Assembly (NCBI RefSeq): GCF_902686445.1
Contig: NC_062232.1
Location: 11,515,105-11,579,104 of the forward strand
DNA from: Sciurus carolinensis
Lineage: Eukaryota > Chordata > Mammalia > Rodentia > Sciuridae
DNA: 64,000 nucleotides
Direction of reading: 5' to 3'
The translations under genes were made by a program, and so were the position numbers. This document shows, piece by piece, positions 33,939 to 46,471 of this stretch. How positions within the stretch are numbered: the first letter of the stretch is position 1; every line of letters starts with the position of its first letter. The notes beneath the pieces were generated by a model that did no database searches, had not been told where the DNA came from, and saw only the letters and a program-made list of their open reading frames with translations.

Positions 33939-35169
33939 TGATGAATTGATGGTGGATGGTTGAAAGAATCCCCGGCTCCTTGGTTTGCAGCTCTACTCTT
34001 TCCCACTCCCATCTGTCCTATTCTTTGCTGTCAATCATCAGAAATGATCAGAGCTTCCTCCTATACACATGGACTAATATCTGAAAGCCTTCTAGCCTCT
34101 TGGACACTCATATTCCCCCAGTTCATCTCAAATTCCCATGCAGCCTCACCTTCAGTACGTCCTTTGGGCATCTGCTCAGCCAGTGCATTAACAAATATTA
34201 ATAGCAGACTTGGAATGGTGATAGCAGACAGGTTTGGGATATGTCTTTGTTTTGTTTTGTCTATAAGGTATAAAAGGAAGTCTGCAGAGTCAGGGTCCAC
34301 TGCAGTGAGGTCAGCAGACAGACGTCCAGACTTCCAGACCACTACAGGCAGGCCACCACTGGGTGATAGACTTTGTGGAGAATGACAGGGAGCGAGATGT
34401 CAGGCACTCTGGAGCCTTTTCCCCCCTACCCTTAAAGAGTCCATCTGAAGGTATGCAAAAGACACTTCCAGGCCACATGTCATCAGCCACCAGCCCTAGT
34501 TTTGTTCTCAGACAGTGTGAGTGCTAAGAGTGGGTCAGTCCCCAAGACATGAGCACAGCCCTAGCATTCATCCCAGCCTGTGGCACCAGCTCAGCCTTCC
34601 CTCAGTGCTTTCCTGGTGACTCTCTATAGGGCAGAGCCAAAGGTCATTTACTTACACTTCCTCTGAGAGTTCAGGCTATCAGGCCTAAAACCTCCACACA
34701 GCTTCCTGTGGAGGGCCCTGTGCTCTGGCCACATGTGTGCCCACTCATCTGTTTGATCAACTTTCATGACCAGTAAGCATGCCCTTGGCCTTGCTTACCA
34801 CAATCTTTCCCCTGAAGACTGAGCCAGCACCTCCCTCTGTTGAGTGTACATTGTACCTGCCATTACCTTCCTGAAAATTACTAGATTATAAAAGAAGAAA
34901 GGAGTCATTTTCACTTGTTTGCCCAGACCCCTCTGACTCTGGAATTGTTCATTAACTAATCCTAAATTCTGCTTAGTTCAACCCCAATTGTCCTCTCTGA
35001 CTTGGATGTCTAATCACCCTGCCATGTCCTCATCATTCCTGAAGTATCCTATCTCTCTGCCTGTACCCCTTCAAAATGTCTCAGATGCCACCCCCACTTC
35101 AAGCCTCTACTCTGTATATTTGCATTGCACTAAATTGAGACTGTCATCACATTCACCTTTGATTAAGAA

Positions 35170-35485
35170 ATATCTGTTTGATTATGCTAAGTAAAATAAA
35201 CCAGTCATAGGAAGACAAATATATCATTCCACTTATGTGAGATACCTAGAATCGGCAAAAAATTATACAAAGATATACAATAGAATAGAGGACACAAGGA
35301 AGGAGAGGAGGAGTTATTATTTAATAAGGACAGAGTTTATGTTGGGGATCATGAAAACATTTTAGGTATAAATGGTGGCGATGTTTACTCAACATTGTGA
35401 ATATATTTAAGACCGCTGAATATGTCTAATTACAATTGATTAAAATGATAAATACTATGTATATTTACCATGGTTTTTAAGAAAG
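35170..35485 (+). mobile_element. Old L1 3' end
   Basis: 'tatgctaagtaaaataaacc', 'tcattccacttatgtgagat' and 'aatgataaatactatgtata' in order match the sense 3' end of mid-age mammalian L1 elements. Confidence 0.78.
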
Positions 35486-36521
35486 TAACAAAAAGAGCGG
35501 TATTTGTTTAAACAACTTTTGCATGTAGATTACAAGCTTTGGAGAGTAGGGGAAGGGTATGGCTTATTTCATATTTACACCAGTACCATGCTTTACATAA
35601 GATAATCATTGATTATTGCTTTGATTCAGGATTGAATGTCAATGGGAAGGAAGTACAAAGTTAAGGCACCGTTCCCCCTTATCTCTTGGCAGGTCTTGAA
35701 TTTTCATTTTACTGTCAAATCAACTTTATCAGGGTGAATTCTGATTAGTGGCAGTTTTTTGAAGTTATTCAAAATGATATTCAAAGTCATTCAGAACTGC
35801 TTTCTATTTTCTTAATTTTGGCAGTTGTAGCACAGGTGGCATTTTGGCATTGAGTAATAATAACTTCCATTTATCTAACCCTTCACAGCTTTTTCTGAGA
35901 ACTTTCTGATAGGTTTCACTATTTGAAGTCACAGAGTCAACTTCTTACCGTGTTACTAAACAAATATTTTTTCTGTTTCTCAGGTTGTAGATTCTTGCAT
36001 AAGTTCAAGGGTGTATATTAAACTTTAGTCTTAAACACTTCAGTTCATATGATCCTTTTATTCTGCCAAACTGCAGTTATAAATTATGTACTTTCATGCT
36101 AAACATGGATTTCCAAGTCAGAATCTAAAGTTCATCATCTGAACTCTCCTCTCAGATGAAGGTAGAAATCCCAAGAGAGAAGTGAAGAGTTTACATTAGG
36201 GGTCAGGTTGATGCCGAGTCCATAGTGTTACTGGGCTTTTGGCTATTTTTTGAATTTTGAAAGAATTGATAGTTTTCATATTCTGTAATAAATTATTACC
36301 AGAGGCTGTTTTATACAGATGATTTTTATGGAGAAGAAAATATAAATTAGGGGGATATTTTCCTATGAAAAATAGTCACGGATAAATTAAGACAGATATG
36401 CTGAGACTTGCTTCAAAATAACCCAGGGAGAGAAAGCAAAGAGAAGTTACAAATAAAACATGATTGTCCATGAATAGATAATTGTTGAAAAGGAATATTG
36501 AGTGCATGGATGGTTTTAGTA
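35486..36521. other. Intron 1 stretch, nothing recognised
   Basis: AT-rich unique-looking DNA. Confidence 0.4.
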
Positions 36522-36915
36522 TAGTATTCTCGCTCTACTATCTCTCAATATCCATGGAGGATTGATTCTAGAACCCCTTCAGATACCAAAATCCTCAGGT
36601 GCTCAAGATCTTCATATAAAATTGCATAGTCACAATGCATACATGTATCTAAATATCATGTGGAACCTCATAAATATGTTCAATTTTTATGTTTTTATGT
36701 ATCAATAAATTTAGATGACCTCTAGATTACTTATAACACCTAATACAAGGTAAATACTATATCAATAGCTGTTATACTATATTGTTTAGGGAGAAATAAT
36801 AAGGAAAAAAGTTTGTATGTATTCAATGTAAATACAATTTTTTTCAAATATTTTCAATCTGCAGTCGACCAAATCCACAGATATGGAAACTGTGGATATG
36901 GAAGGCCAATAGTAT
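36522..36915 (-). mobile_element. MER2-like (Tigger) DNA transposon fossil
   Basis: 'atccatggaggattgattct', 'agattacttataacacctaa', 'gttatactatattgtttagg' and the terminal 'tatggaaggccaatagta' follow MER2 in reverse. The two ends mirror each other as terminal inverted repeats. Confidence 0.85.
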
Positions 36916-37081
36916 TTGTATTAACTTGAAATTTTCCATAAAAGAAAGTTAAGAAAAAGAAAGCAGAATCATATTCTGAATTGAGGTAACCAATAAGCTA
37001 TTATTCTTTAAGGCTCCTCAGTTAATTCAGTTAAGGAAGGTGTTTGAAAACAAGGTGCTGTTATTTGTCTCAAGATACCTA

Positions 37082-37228
37082 TCAAGACACGGTGGCTCAA
37101 GGAAGATCGTGGGTTAGGCCCTAAGCAACTTAGTAAGGCCCCATCTCAAAATAAAATATAAGAAGGGTTGGGGATGTGGCTCAGTGGTTAAGCACCCCTG
37201 GGTTAAATCCCTAGTACAAAAAAAAATA
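37082..37228 (+). mobile_element. Truncated B1-dID SINE
   Basis: Short B1 piece then 'ggggatgtggctcagtggtt' and 'ccctagtac' with an A tail. Confidence 0.88.
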
Positions 37229-38035
37229 CTATCAAGATCACCTCATGAATGTTTATTATGAGATATGTTTCGAGTCCTGAGTCAAACTTTTGCATATCTT
37301 GAATATGGTACATTCTGACATACACACTTCCTCCCAAAGTGTATATACACAAACACACACATAAAACTATAAGCAAAGCTGATTTGAACAGGTAGTGGAG
37401 TTCAAACACCTTTTAGTCAATATAGACACACTTTAGATGTCACAGGTCTAAAGACTCCAGGAAGTTAGACCTGGAGGAGAGGAACATCTATGAGATTCAT
37501 GAATGTCCTTCCAATTTTCTTTTATGTTATGACAGCAAATCTCCACCTCTGAGTCCACTGTGGGCATTGGCAAAGTGATGCATACTCAAAGTGTGTGGAA
37601 CCAGGTCAAAAGATTGGTTCAGTTCTTGTCTGGGAAGGTGACTTGATGATAGCCAGTGTGAGTTCTGCCTGGAGCCTTCAGTTGTTCCTTGGAGTCCTGC
37701 AATAGGAAGTAATTCTCCTTTCTGTTTTCATTGAACGTGGATTATTGGGGTGATTTTCCCTTCTTTCACTCAGGTGGAGCCTTCTTTCTAACTCAGAGGG
37801 AGCAGGGTCAAGGACAGCAGTGCAGAGGAGAGTCAGGTTACAGGCAATTAAAAGTAGGGATGTGCATAAAGAGAGAGGAAGATGGAATCACACTGTTTGC
37901 TTCCTTGCTTAGCATTGGTGGGGATCATGATGTGGGTTTTTTTGTTTGTTTGTTTTTTAATCTTACACTCAGGAAGAAAAATTCATGTCTGTATGCCAAA
38001 AGTGTCTTTAGTGTTCCCTGAGCTTCTTTCCTTTC

Positions 38036-38187
38036 TTTTCTTTTCTTTTTTTTTGTGGGGGACGGTGGTGGTTACAGGGTCTCACTGAGTTGCTTAGCTC
38101 CTTGCTTTTGCTGAGGCTAGCTTTGAACTTGCGATCTTCCTGCCTCAGCCTCCTGAGCCCCTGGGATTATAGGTGTGCGCCACCGGT
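38036..38187 (-). mobile_element. B1 half-SINE
   Basis: T-rich tail and 'cagggtctcactgagttgct' to 'gggattataggtgtgcgcca'; the ID half is missing. Confidence 0.85.
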
Positions 38188-38369
38188 GTGTGTTTCTCTT
38201 TTTGTGCCTTGGCTCCCCCCTATCACCAGTCCAGGCCAAACTGCTGAGGAGTCCTCCTTTTGACAGAAGGCAGAATCTGTGAACTTCTTTAATGTCTTCC
38301 CCTTATTCATCTTCTTTAAAAATATGGACATTACTGATGTGGAATTTACATAATGTAAAATTAACCTCT

Positions 38370-38536
38370 CATGCTGGGCATGGTGGTGCACAACTACAAT
38401 CTCAGCAGCTCATGGGGCTGAGGCAGGAGGATCACAGGTTCAAAGCCAGTCTCTAAATAACATACAAAAAAGGGTTGGGGATGTGGCTCAATGGTTAAGT
38501 GATCCCTGGGTTCAATCCCCAGTACCCCTTTCCCCA
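38370..38536 (+). mobile_element. B1-dID SINE with target-site duplication
   Basis: 'atgctgggcatggtggtgca' to 'tcaatccccagtacccc'. Perfect flanking repeat 'aaattaacctctc' (38357-38369 and 38537-38549). The B1 half lacks its usual middle 'agcaacttagtgag' stretch. Confidence 0.94.
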
Positions 38537-39419
38537 AATTAACCTCTCTTAAGTGAACAATTCAGTGGCATTTAGTAATCATGGTGTTGTGCAACCACCT
38601 CTTCTATCTAGTTCCAAAACATTTTCGTCACTCCAAAAAGAAACCTGGAGCCCACTCATCAGTCACTGCCCATTTCCCCTTTCACTCTCCCCCAGCAACC
38701 AGCAGTCTGCCTTCTGTCCCTGCAGATTTACCCTAAGCATTTCATGTGCTTTCTTTTTCCCCCAAGTCAATGCATTTAACTTTCCAACAGATGGAAAACT
38801 CCCTGATTGCTCTCAGTGGTGACACACAGATGGTTTTAGATTGCTTTTTGGTGGACACCCAGGCTGAGCAAGATTTTTCAATCTTCAAAACTCAAGACCC
38901 AACAGAGGTTCTGCATTTCATATGGGTTTACAGTTCCAAGTGTCTTCCATTTTGGCATAGATTCCCTTCGAGGTAGAAGGGTACAGACAAAGCCATCTCT
39001 TTAAAAATGTGTTTGTTCACCAGTTTCTTTATGTGACAAAAGCGAATGATGATAGCATAGTCTTTAATTTAATCAGTAGTGATGCCAGAAATTAATATCA
39101 TACTTTGTATGTGGCTTCTTTTGCTTTGGCATCATGTTTTGAGGTGTATCACATTATAGTGTGTCCTTTTTATGACTTTTGTCATCTTAGAATCACAGCA
39201 TACAACACAGTACCTAGAACAAATGAAATGATACTAAATGTTGAAATGAAAATGTGCCCTGAGAGAATTCCCATCCTTGAGAGACTAGGTTAGGTTTATA
39301 CACAGGTAGGTTCTTCTTTTAGATCAAACAGGACTTTGTGGATCCTTTAGGTCCTATAAGTAGAAATATGAGACTCTCCTCTTAAAGGACAAATATTTAA
39401 AAGTATATCAGAAATACAA

Positions 39420-39602
39420 GCTGGGTGTGGTAACTCACACCTATGATCCCAGACACTCTGCAGGAGGATCACAAGTTTAAGGCCAGTCTCAGCAACTTAG
39501 CAAGACTCTATCTTAAAATAAAAAATAAAATGGGCTGTGGGTGTTGCTCAGTGGTAGAGTGTCCCTGGGTTCAGTCCCTAGTACCTAATAATAATAATAA
39601 TG
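39420..39602 (+). mobile_element. B1-dID SINE
   Basis: 'agctgggtgtggtaactcac' to 'cagtccctagtacc', tail (AAT)n. Confidence 0.9.
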
Positions 39603-39628
39603 ATAATAGTGATGCAAGCAACTCATGT

Positions 39629-39735
39629 GGGCTGAGGGTGTAACTCAGTGGTAGAGCACTTCCTAGCATATTTGAGGCCCTGGGATCCCCAGTACTGCAA
39701 TAAAATTAAATACATAGTAAAGCAAAACAAAATAA
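39629..39735 (+). mobile_element. ID SINE
   Basis: 'ggctgagggtgtaactcagt' core with an A-rich tail. Confidence 0.88.
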
Positions 39736-40796
39736 AAGCAACCCTACAAATGGGTAATGGTAGCATTTGAGAAAAGGAAAGAGCTTTAGTACTGTCCCCA
39801 AACATGCTGGTAGTCACAACACAGTTCTCTGTTCTTCCCCATCACCAAAGGAGCCTGCTCAGGTCTCTCATCTTACACTCCTGGAACACCTATTGTGTAC
39901 CAGGAGCTGTGTCCCTAAGAAATGCAGCTATGATGCTGTGTCTCTAAGAGAAGCAGTCATGACTAAGACAGACACCATCCCTCCCGCCATGGGGCTTAGG
40001 TGCTGGTCATGGTCTACATTCCTGATCAGGTACTTAATTGAATACAGTAAGCACTCTGCCTAAGAAGAGTGCCAGTGCTGGGTTAACCTGGTGAGCACGT
40101 GGTTGGGGAAAGTTTAAATCAAGTGACTCTGGAGTTAGTCATCTGAAGGGTGGGCAGGAATCAACCAGACACAGAGGTAGGGAGAGCGATCCAGGGAAAG
40201 AAGAGCATCTTCACAGGCTGCAGAGGGCCTGAGGAGCTGGAGAAACTGAAGTCCACCTGGCTTGTGGGCAGGCAGGAGCACAAATGGCTGTGAGGCTAGG
40301 AGCTCAGTGGGGCCAGGTCTATGCAGCTGCAGCAGTCATGGTTGCTCAAATGGTATCCCAAACAGCTGTCTGAAGGCATCCCAAGTAATCACACGGAACA
40401 CTTGAAAAATCTATAGTGGAATGAATATGGAATCAAGAGAAGTGATTGTTTTAAATTTCAGAACATGTTTATTCACTTGGGACAGGATTTTACAGGAAAA
40501 GTGGATGAAGCAATATTGGAGTAGTGGTACAGGGCTGGTAGGTGAGAAGTGTTCAAAGTTAGTATTACCATAATTTCAGAACCCCATAGTGGATACCTTG
40601 TAAAGCATCTCTTCTGAGACTTTCACTGTGAATGTGCACAAGGTGCACAGAGAGGGAGTTCAAGAGTAACTTTGTCCGTTTTTTACCCCATGTTCCAGGG
40701 CCATAACATTACAACAAAAACAGGCAAAGAGTCACAGATTGTATTTAAGCTTAGATTTCAAAACCACCCATGACTATTTTGGCAGGATATACTATT
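39736..40796. other. Intron 1 stretch with a possible old LINE piece
   Basis: 'cctattgtgtaccaggagct' near 39890 resembles an ancient L2/L3-type repeat. Otherwise nothing recognised. Confidence 0.35.
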
Positions 40797-40846
40797 TTTT
40801 GGTTTTTTCTTTTTCTTTTTCTTTTTCTTTTTTTTTTTTTTTTTAA
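40797..40846. repeat. (CTTTTT)n / poly(T) tract
   Basis: Four CTTTTT-like units followed by about 20 T. No SINE core adjoins it, so it stands alone as a pyrimidine tract. Confidence 0.85.
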
Positions 40847-40987
40847 GTAATCCAAAAGCACACAATTGTTTTTATTTGGGCTGCCTGGAGGGAATTTTGA
40901 CTATTGAATTCTTCCTATATGTAAATACCATGCTGGGCAATTAATTGGAATTTAAGGGAGTGAAAAAATGTTTTTGTTTGTTTAAGA

Positions 40988-41196
40988 AACCAGCCAGGCA
41001 CAGTGGTGCATGCCTGTAATTCCAGTAGCTTAGGAGACTGAGGCAGGAGGATTGCAAATTCGAGACCAGCCTCAGCAATTTAGTGAGACCCTAAACAACT
41101 TAGTAAGACCCTGTCTCAAAATAAAAAAATTAATAGAAAGGAGTGGGGATGTGGTTCAGTGGTTAAGCACCCCTGGGTTCAATCCCTAGTACCAGC
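40988..41196 (+). mobile_element. B1-dID SINE
   Basis: 'gccaggcacagtggtgcatg' to 'ttcaatccctagtacc'. It ends about 285 bp upstream of the first coding exon. Confidence 0.93.
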
Positions 41197-41533
41197 AGTC
41201 TTTTTATTCATGCGGATGAAGAGAATCTTTTTCTCTAGGCCTCAAATATTTGCCAGTCCTGAGCAAAAGGCAGAGCACATGAGTCAGTCATCTGGACCCA
41301 GTCTAGTGAGGGACCAATGAGTTTGAAACACAAGAGTGAATGAAACGATTGACTGTCTCTGGTCCTCCCCCTACCACAGGGTGTGAACTCCCAGTCTGAA
41401 TGTTGTCCTACTTAGATGTTTCCACATGATTTTCTGTCTCTATTGTTTATAGCTTTTCCTCTTCTGCCCTCCTCCTCTAGGTTTTGAGGTTTCTGCAAAT
41501 TATTTGGCAACTGACAGAGATTTCAAGCTAGAG

Positions 41534-41675
41534 ATGGCGGTGATGAATAGCTTGAGGGTCATTCTTCAAGCCTCTACATGCAAATCACCGTGGAGAAGGT
41601 TCCAAATTCTGAGGTTCATGCCAGTGAGGCCCTGCAGTCTCTACACATGCACTTATAAAAGCCGGAACAGAGCCT
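41534..41675 (+). CDS. CA5B: CA5B coding exon 1 (exon 2): transit peptide
   Basis: The first coding exon of mitochondrial carbonic anhydrase VB, the zinc enzyme that interconverts CO2 and bicarbonate in the matrix and supplies bicarbonate for carboxylases. The exon starts after CTCTAG at 41480, has 53 nt of untranslated leader, then ATG with a good context (G at -3, G at +4), and ends at GT (GTGAGT) at 41676. It encodes residues 1-47: MAVMNSLRVILQAS..., rich in Arg, Lys and Ser with no acidic residues, as expected of a matrix targeting peptide. A second ATG at codon 4 could also serve. It ends in phase 1; the split Leu codon is completed by the next exon. The sequence matches CA5B rather than CA5A. 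Confidence 0.96.
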
Positions 41676-41737
41676 GTGAGTACAAAAGCAAAATTGCTGT
41701 AAGAACTATGAACATAACTGTTTCTCTGTTGATCCTT

Positions 41738-41948
41738 TTTTTTTTTTTCTGGTACTGGGGGTTGAACCCTGGGGTACTTTACCATAGAGTTACCCTCCCA
41801 CCAGCCCTTTTTATTTTTAATTTTGAGACAGGGTCTTGCCAAGTTGCTTAGGGCCATGCTAAGTTGTTGAGACTGGCCTCCAACTTGTGATCCTCCTGGC
41901 TCAGCCTCCCGAGTTGCTGAGATTATAGGTGTGTACCACTGTGCCAGC
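41738..41948 (-). mobile_element. B1-dID SINE just downstream of CA5B exon 2
   Basis: 'tggtactgggggttgaaccc' to 'gattataggtgtgtaccact', flanked by 'ttctctgttgatcct' / 'ttctctattgatcct'. Its T tail lies only about 60 bp past the exon's donor. Confidence 0.94.
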
Positions 41949-42075
41949 TTCTCTATTGATCCTATAAAGTAAATGTGGAAAGTCCTTTCTTGACCAGGTT
42001 CAGTACACTAAAATGATGCAGAAACTGGACAAGAAAGATGTCCAGTTTCAAACATCTTGGAACCTGATACCTTTC

Positions 42076-42263
42076 TTTATTTTAATGATACTGGTGATTG
42101 AATCCAGGGGTGCTCTACCACTGAGCTACATACCTAGCTCTTTTTATTTTTATTTTTTTCAAAACAGGCTCTTGCTAAGTTACTGAGGCTGACCTCCAAC
42201 TTGTTGTGATCCTTCTGCCTCCTAAATCACTAGGCTTATAGGTGTGCACCACCAGACCTGGCT
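42076..42263 (-). mobile_element. B1-dID SINE
   Basis: 'gatactggtgattgaatcca' to 'taggtgtgcaccaccagacc'. Confidence 0.9.
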
Positions 42264-42559
42264 CAGAACCGGGTATCTTTATTGTTTCTTGTAATTATCT
42301 TTTTACTAGGGGTGATCCACAGACTACAGATTATTTCAGAGAATCTTAAGTTTCTGGAATTAATTTTTGCAAGCAGGTCAGTGGCTTCACACTCAGGGAT
42401 ATTCTAGCCAGATTACAAATCCCAGAGTTTATTCTAGCTGACCAACTTACTAGTGTATGTTCTGCTGTAAACACAGAAAATCAAGTGAGGCAGAGGTGGT
42501 CTCTCTCAAACCTCTGGTTCCTGTCCTGGGAATACAAGTTAGTGTCCACATCTGGATGC

Positions 42560-42895
42560 TTTGGGGATTCACAACCATGACCTTGACATAGTGGGTGGAT
42601 CATTGTTGTTGGGAGCTCTCCTGAGAATGGTAGGGGGTTGAGCAGCATCCGTGGCCTCTACCCCCTAGATGCCTAGAGGACCCCCACCCAGTTATAAGAA
42701 CCACAAATTTCTGCAGGGAGTTGGGGATGTAGCTCAGTGAGAGAGCACTTGCCAAGCATGTTTGTGGTCCTGGGTTCAATTCCTGCCACCACAAAAAAAT
42801 GAAACAAAACAAGAACAACAAAAAAAATCAGCAGACATTGTCAAACAAGCTCTGGGGGACAAAAATGACCCCCAGTTAAAAACAGTTGAGGTGCT
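42560..42895 (-). mobile_element. MER20-like fossil interrupted by an ID SINE
   Basis: 'gcagcatccgtggcctctac' and, after the SINE, 'cagacattgtcaaacaagct' and 'gacccccagttaaaaacagt' belong to one MER20. Confidence 0.78.
42717..42826 (+). mobile_element. ID SINE in MER20
   Basis: 'gagttggggatgtagctcag' to 'caattcctgccaccac', then an A-rich tail. Confidence 0.92.
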
Positions 42896-43801
42896 GGGAG
42901 AGGATGTGGACATTGTGGAAAGATGAGTTTGAGTTTATGGAGAGATGAAGTGGCTAAGCATATCATTCAAGAGAAATTTTTCATGTTTTCCATTATTAAA
43001 AGAAACTGACACGAAATTTTCAAATGTTGGCTTACATCCAGGTCTAGATTTCTCCATTTTTTGTTTACTCTCTTTTGCCCCATATATGCATAATGCAAAG
43101 AATGGGTAAGAATTGAATGCTTATAAATTAGTAATGTTAATCTAGCTAAATTCAAGGGCTTGACACTGCTTCATAAATATATTTTTATTGTAAGTTTATT
43201 TTCTTTTCGTCCACATTGACTGTATTCTCATTAAAATAAACTGGCCTGAGTCATAATAAATTTCTGGTTGTTAGGTGTGGCTTCCTACCAGCATGCCCAC
43301 ATCCTACTCAGACTGGCACTCCATGACCTAAGGCTTAAAATGGAAAAAATTAATCATATTTAGTGAGTTACTAAGGTTTGTCTTTTTTTTTTTAACAGAA
43401 AGTTGAAAGTTAAACATCTGAAGTCCAGCATGCTTGTGTCTTTAGGGCAGTTTACTCCTTTTATTGCTGACAAAAAACCAAACAGTGGTGGCTCGGGGAG
43501 GTGGAGCTTCACTAGATTAATTTCCTGCGTCATAGGACACAATCTTGTTTGCAAGTTGGTAGGACAAATGGCATGGTCCCCATGTATTTGACTTTTAGTA
43601 TACTGCACTGTCCTGACTTGTTTTCACTCAGAAGAATATTATGGCCTTTGTTTTCTCACTGAGCATTTCCTCTTCTGATATCCTGACCCCTCGCCTGCTT
43701 AGCTGTGTAGACAGCACTCATTGTTTTTGGCAGCCCAGTAGCCCAATGAAAGGCCCAGAGTACACTGGACCAAGAACCACCTAAGATTTTAAGGGTTACA
43801 A

Positions 43802-43895
43802 AGTCATTGTTAGGACTTACTTAGCATGGGTGAGGCCCTGATTTTGATTTCCAAAAACAAGAAGAAAAAACCACCCCCGACACAAAAAAAACTCT
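43802..43895 (+). mobile_element. Worn ID SINE 3' half
   Basis: 'gcatgggtgaggccctgatt' and 'ttgatttccaaaaacaagaa' with an A/C-rich tail; the 5' half is not recognisable. Confidence 0.5.
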
Positions 43896-44452
43896 TTAGT
43901 ATTAGTAAATTCTACTAGTATTACTGCTATGGTTACTAATTCTACTAGTACTATGGTTGTTATCATTAAGTTTATTATCATCTTTTTTATCATCATTGTC
44001 TCGGTGCCTGCCTCGGGTGTTTAAATCTGACCATTTTAAGATGAGATGAAGCAGAATAAGGAATAAATCAAATAGGAGGTTGTGACAAATTCAGAAAACA
44101 ACGTTTTAGGATAGCCTTGAGATTTGTGCCTTTACCTTCGTTCCCTGCCCTCCCACCAGTAATCATTGGCTGTCAACTCAAATTGCTGTTTGCTACTATC
44201 TCAAGAAGCAGTCAGCACTGTTGGGGACTTACAGACTGTACACCTGTTACCCACGATGAAAATCAAATCAGTTTCAATTATGATACCATCTAATGACATT
44301 TAGCCTAATCATTACATTACAAAATTTAGGTATAAGATCTTGGACCATAGGAAAATGAATTTGATAATTTAGTACTTCTTAATTTAATGAGATATATCAA
44401 GAATATAGTCTAGAATGAAAATGGTATATACTTGTAATTATTATAATGATTT
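43896..44452. other. Intron 2 stretch with an imperfect CTACTAGTA-type repeat
   Basis: At 43905-43960 'attctactagtatta' and 'attctactagtacta' form two loose copies; otherwise nothing recognised. Confidence 0.4.
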
Positions 44453-44648
44453 TTTGGGCAGTACTGGGGGTTGAACCTGGTACACTTTACCACTGAGCTA
44501 CATCCCCAGCTATATTCCTAGCCCTTTTTATTTTTAATTTTGAGACAGGGTCTTGATAAGTTGCTGAGGCTGGCCTTGAATTTGCCATCCTCCTGCCTCA
44601 GCCTCGCAAATTGAAGGGATTATAGGCATGCACTACTGTGCCTGACTT
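44453..44648 (-). mobile_element. B1-dID SINE
   Basis: 'cagtactgggggttgaacct' to 'gggattataggcatgcacta'; it carries a short local duplication of 'ccagc/ccta' in the ID-B1 joint. Confidence 0.9.
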
Positions 44649-44714
44649 CCGGTGATTCTTAATGTTCATGATCTCCCTACTTTTAGAATGATGAGAAACA
44701 TTTTGGGATAACTT

Positions 44715-44865
44715 GAACTAGAACTGCAGTGTACAAAATGTAGCCACTAGCCCCATGTGAGTATTTATATGTAAATTTAAATTCATTCATATATTATAGC
44801 TACATATATTTTGTATTTACCACACTGGATATTGCCATCATCGGAGAAAGTTCTGATAGCACTGA
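44715..44865. mobile_element. hAT-Charlie-type fossil
   Basis: 'atgtagccactagccccatg' and 'atcggagaaagttctgatag' match the family near 12.7 and 13.8 kb. Confidence 0.55.
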
Positions 44866-45304
44866 TCTATATTATAATTTAACAGTTACAATGTTTTTCT
44901 ATTATTTCTCTATTTAATTTTGAAGAATACAAATAAAGCCTGGAAAACATTATTAAAAAGGTTGGCAGTGTTTTCTCAAGGAACTCTGATAATCCCCTGA
45001 TAATTTAGATCCAGGATTTCCCAGACTGTCATTAATATCCAAACTATGGTTCCTGTGTCCTGATGAAAGAAAATTTGAAGTCAGACATGAAAAGCCAAGC
45101 AAAAGAATTTTATCACGAGTAGAGGTAAAATAAGGCTAAAGCAGAGAGCACTCTTGAGAGAGAGTGGGGCATCTCTGAACAGAGAACAACAAAGGAGACA
45201 AAGCTGCTTCCAAATTTATTACCATTTGATATTTTCCAAGGGTTCACCTTCTGTACCCTTCACCAATCAGGAGACCTACTCCTCTTCCACATCTGGTGAG
45301 AGAG

Positions 45305-45516
45305 GTTTTTTTTTTTTTTTTTTTTTTGGTACTGGGGATTGAACCCAGGGTGCTCTACCACTGAGCTGCATCCCTAGCCCTTTTTTGTATTTTATTTAGA
45401 GACAGGGTCTCACTCAGTTGCTAAGTGTCTTGCTAAGTTGCTGAAGCTGGTTTTGAACACTATCCTCCTGCCTCAGCCTCCCAAGCCACTGGGATTACAG
45501 GCGTGCACCCTGCTGA
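45305..45516 (-). mobile_element. B1-dID SINE with long T tail
   Basis: T22, then 'ggtactggggattgaaccca' to 'gggattacaggcgtgcaccc'. Well preserved, so fairly young. Confidence 0.94.
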
Positions 45517-46027
45517 TGGGGGAGTTTTTAACCCTACTTGGTCCTCTTCAGAACTCTCATGGCAACCATCCCATTAAGGGGCCTTCATCTACAAGTCAAT
45601 CCTATGTTAGGTGCTGGGGTCAATGACTGGACTCATTTCATCTCAGTGCTCCTGAGCTATTATTGAAATTTCCCTTCTGAAACCCACTGAGAAACCTATG
45701 GCCATAAATCCTAACATCACAATGACTCAATAACCCCATTGATCTTCCTTTCTTGACGTATTTCTTAATTGGTTTCCTTTGTTTCCACCTATTTATTCTC
45801 AGAGTTAGCATACCTGTTGTTGTTCTACAAGCTCTTGATTGTTCATTAAAACTATTCAGAGAAACCCTGTGACCCTACTATGTTATTGGTTCACATTTCA
45901 CTGCTCATCACTAACTGCTATCTAACATGCCTGCTTCAGGTAATCCTGCTCCCTTAATCTGTAGCCAATGTAGGTTTGATGTAAATAATTTATGCCTTCA
46001 TTTCTCAAATTTTCATCATTTTAAAGT

Positions 46028-46071
46028 AGTGTGTGTGTGTGTGTGGTTTTTTTGTTTGTTTGTTTGTTTTT
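46028..46071. repeat. (GT)n then (GTTT)n microsatellite
   Basis: About nine GT units followed by a TTTGTTTG run. Confidence 0.9.
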
Positions 46072-46471
46072 GGATCCAGTGACATTTTTCCAAGTGCTAT
46101 CTAGTCTTACTTCTGGGAGCTTTAGGAGCTTGTGCCAGGACTGCTACATTCTTCCTAACATCTAACCTACAGTGGCCTGATGGACTCTTTTATTTCAGAG
46201 ATCCTTTGGTCTCTTCCAGTTTTGGTTTAACAAGAGAATGGGTGCTGAGAAGTCAGAGCAGCTGAAGGGATGATTAAACTTAGGGTAGGCTGGTCAGGGA
46301 AGGGGAAAGAAATGACTTTGAGAACCTGGAAGAATTGAGAAACAGGCAGATCTGATCATGAGATCCCAGGAGGTATTTGGATAAACCAGCTTGCCTGGTA
46401 GAGAGATGATGGGTTTAAGAGTGGACAGCCTGGTATCGACTCTGATTTTTCTCTATCAGTAAAATAAGCAT

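Larger units (their letters stand above)
29502..41480 (+). other. CA5B: CA5B intron 1
   Basis: About 12 kb between the promoter exon and the first coding exon, with GTAAGG at the start and CTCTAG at the end. It holds L2, MER20, MER2, an L1 3' end and about ten SINEs, listed separately. At 29761-31890 and 33940-35170 I see no gene; a 141-codon ORF at 33960 has no recognisable features. Confidence 0.6.

Noticed and set aside
33960..34385. 141-codon + strand ORF with TATAAAAGG near its 3' part
   Set aside because: No family resemblance and no supporting splice or promoter context; the TATA-like string is inside the ORF. Lies in CA5B intron 1.
39443..39643. Short ORFs over SINEs, for example here and at 28140, 48483 and 63563
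   Set aside because: They are read-through of B1-dID SINEs and recur wherever the SINE lies in that orientation.
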